NCBI GenBank assembly: GCA_020635395.1
Contig: JACJZV010000001.1
Location: forward strand, 1,302,001-1,366,000
DNA: 64,000 nt
From: Flavobacteriales bacterium
GTDB lineage: Bacteria > Bacteroidota > Bacteroidia > NS11-12g > UBA9320
Direction of reading: 5' to 3'
This document shows positions 62,698 to 64,000 of this stretch, piece by piece. A program made the position numbers and the translations under genes. Every line of letters starts with the position of its first letter. Positions within the stretch are counted from its first letter, which is position 1. The notes under the pieces are model-generated. The model had not been told where the DNA came from. It made no database searches and was given only the letters and a program-made list of their open reading frames with translations.

Positions 62698-63663
62698 TTA
62701 TTGAACTATCAATTTATCTCGCACTACCAAGCCGGTGTTGTATCTAATTTGTACAAAATAAATTCCGGGAAGTTGACCACTTATTCCGATAGATTTTTTG
62801 TCTGAAATAATCACATCCAAGACCCGTTTTCCGGTAATGTCGAATAATTCAAGCAAACCGCTTTCTCCAGTCAAGTTTTGTATCTCAAAACTTCCATCAG
62901 CAGATGGATTGGGAAATACATTTATAACATTTTGGCTGATAGTATTTATTCCGGCAAGCGTGTTTTTTTGACCATCAGGAGATGAAAACACTTCTGTTCT
63001 GAAATTTCTTAATAGAGATAATCCTTCATTGTCTTCTCCATGATAAATTAACCCCGACGCAATGCTCACATTTTCAATAGCTTTGGTGTAGTCCGCATGA
63101 ACGGTAATTACCAAATCGTCTCCATTTTTTTGCCCTTGATGTGGAATGGAAACCGCAAAATAGTTTTTATTTCCGAGGGCATGAATTTCAAAAGTAGTGG
63201 CAAGCGATGAGCCAGTTTTGCCCTCCATAGCCACAAATCGATAGCCGCTGCTCCAGCCCCAATGCATTGATGGAGATTTGGGCGACAAGGCATGAGAGGC
63301 AGGCCATTGCGTTGGATCGGCATTGTTTACCATGGGGTCAACTCCAATAGAAAAATTGACCGCTTCAAGGGTGGTAATGTTTAAATTTCCTAAAAAAGTC
63401 GTATCGTCTGCACCTGCATTTACCAAAATGTATATTTCCGAAAGATTTGTTTTTTTGCCACCATCATGGGTCAAACTTATTCCCGATACATAATATTCCA
63501 TTCTGCCTACATTAAATTCTTCTGACAGGTTATTGGAAGTTGTTTGGCCAAACTGAAATGCCTCCGAACCAAGCAAATGCTTAAAGTTTAGCTTTACCGG
63601 AGTTTGAGCGTTGAGAGAAACAACATAAAATGTAAAAACAATAAAAGAGAAAAATTTTTTCAT
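62698..63663 (-). CDS. MbnP-like protein with T9SS sorting domain
   Basis: A 321-residue secreted protein. A signal peptide ends LNAQ (about 20). The domain at about 22-215 fits the MbnP family: LNFKHLLGSEAF at its start, RMEYYVSGI, and the marker SMHWGWSSGYRFVAMEG at about 132-148 with a Trp pair. The C-terminal 75 residues are a T9SS type A sorting domain (VFPNPSADGSFEI..., GIYFVQIR). In methanotrophs the MbnH di-heme enzyme converts a Trp of MbnP to kynurenine, which then binds copper; that is inferred here from the two di-heme genes downstream. ATG 63663 is preferred to the TTG 9 bp upstream. Confidence 0.8.
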   Translation of the reverse strand: MKKFFSFIVFTFYVVSLNAQTPVKLNFKHLLGSEAFQFGQTTSNNLSEEFNVGRMEYYVSGISLTHDGGKKTNLSEIYILVNAGADDTTFLGNLNITTLEAVNFSIGVDPMVNNADPTQWPASHALSPKSPSMHWGWSSGYRFVAMEGKTGSSLATTFEIHALGNKNYFAVSIPHQGQKNGDDLVITVHADYTKAIENVSIASGLIYHGEDNEGLSLLRNFRTEVFSSPDGQKNTLAGINTISQNVINVFPNPSADGSFEIQNLTGESGLLELFDITGKRVLDVIISDKKSIGISGQLPGIYFVQIRYNTGLVVRDKLIVQ

Positions 63664-63802
63664 ATTGAACAAATATTAACTGTAAAACCTAAGACATTGA
63701 AAGGACTAACCAATGCACTATGTGCAATTATATAAATTTTTGGTTAAAATTTCTTAGAGTGGTGCAAAAAAACGAATGGAAAAGAAATTTCTGAGAAATA
63801 AA

Positions 63803-63832
63803 TTGACATATTAATAGATGTTAATATATTTG
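63803..63832 (+). promoter_or_regulatory. ArsR-type gene promoter with operator palindrome
   Basis: TTG at 63803-63805 and TATATTTG at 63825-63832 are 19 nt apart, a good Bacteroidota promoter. Between and over them lies ATATTAA-N6-TTAATAT (63808-63827), a palindrome of the size ArsR-family repressors bind. The box ends 5 nt before the ATG. Confidence 0.6.
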
Positions 63833-63837
63833 TGCGG

Positions 63838-64000
63838 ATGAACACGCTCTTGTACAATTCTACCTATACCCGAAAAATGCTTCGCATGGCCGAAATATTG
63901 CGAACTATGGCTCACCCTGTTAGGTTGGATATTCTAAAACTTTTAAAAGAAAATGACCAAATGAACGTGTCTGCCATTCAAGAAAGGTTGGATTGCGGCT
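63838..64000 (+). CDS. ArsR-family winged-helix regulator (N-terminal fragment)
   Basis: The window ends inside this gene; 54 codons are visible. ILRTMAHPVRLDILKLLKEND at about 21-41 is the opening of the ArsR/SmtB helix-turn-helix, and the MNVSAIQERLD segment is the start of the recognition-helix region. Metal-binding residues would lie outside the window except perhaps Cys53. It is divergent from the MbnP/peroxidase operon and may regulate both. It could answer to a metal, but nothing visible shows this. Confidence 0.75.
   Translation, partial: MNTLLYNSTYTRKMLRMAEILRTMAHPVRLDILKLLKENDQMNVSAIQERLDCG

Overview
The window comes from the chromosome of a member of the Bacteroidota. It is AT-rich. 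Several secreted proteins end in type IX secretion (T9SS) sorting domains. There is a TonB-dependent receptor paired with a DUF4249 lipoprotein, lipoproteins with a Cys lipobox are numerous, SecA is about 1,100 residues long, and several genes carry the Bacteroidota -7 promoter box TAnnTTTG. I cannot place it at genus level. No phage, plasmid or CRISPR array is visible.

Layout. 1-17.7 kb: the end of queG, a DUF389 membrane protein, a SixA-like phosphatase, priA, rqcH and map. A minus-strand envelope run follows (membrane protein, GT9 glycosyltransferase, NfeD-type protease). Then come plus-strand envelope genes (LysM protein, O-antigen-ligase-like protein, outer membrane protein) that lead into the polyphosphate pair ppk1-ppx. 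17.7-26.5 kb: a large TPR protein, tRNA-His, a methyltransferase, and both subunits of topoisomerase IV (parC, parE) separated by a perfect palindrome. 26.5-39.2 kb: small secreted proteins, htpG, a TerC/Alx transporter, a YwqK-like repeat protein, secA and a SPOR protein. 39.2-42.4 kb: the DUF4249/TonB receptor pair.

42.5-43.5 kb is the most unusual stretch. A normal tRNA-Arg(ACG) sits among four defective tRNA-Arg-like copies whose anticodon arms are replaced by a palindrome (one also has a palindrome in its T arm). Two almost identical GIY-YIG nuclease ORFs follow; each begins directly after a tRNA terminator and ends inside the next tRNA-like copy. The tandem period is 373 bp. It looks like a tRNA-nested, possibly mobile nuclease unit.

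44-51 kb is an accessory block of secreted proteins and lipoproteins. Three of the genes share an almost identical 206-bp 3' end that encodes the T9SS sorting domain. 51-60 kb holds yebC, an ABC-F ATPase, a frameshifted T9SS protein, a thioredoxin-like/SDR pair, argS and a beta-carbonic anhydrase. 60.6-64 kb holds an MbnP-like secreted protein followed by two di-heme MauG/CcpA-type lipoproteins. This resembles the MbnP/MbnH copper pair, and a divergent ArsR-type regulator with a promoter-operator palindrome stands next to it at the window edge.

Dispersed palindromic elements recur in the gaps (24.6, 26.6, 28.0, 42.5-43.5, 51.5 kb). At least five genes have the -7 box only 4-7 nt before the start codon, which suggests leaderless or nearly leaderless transcripts.
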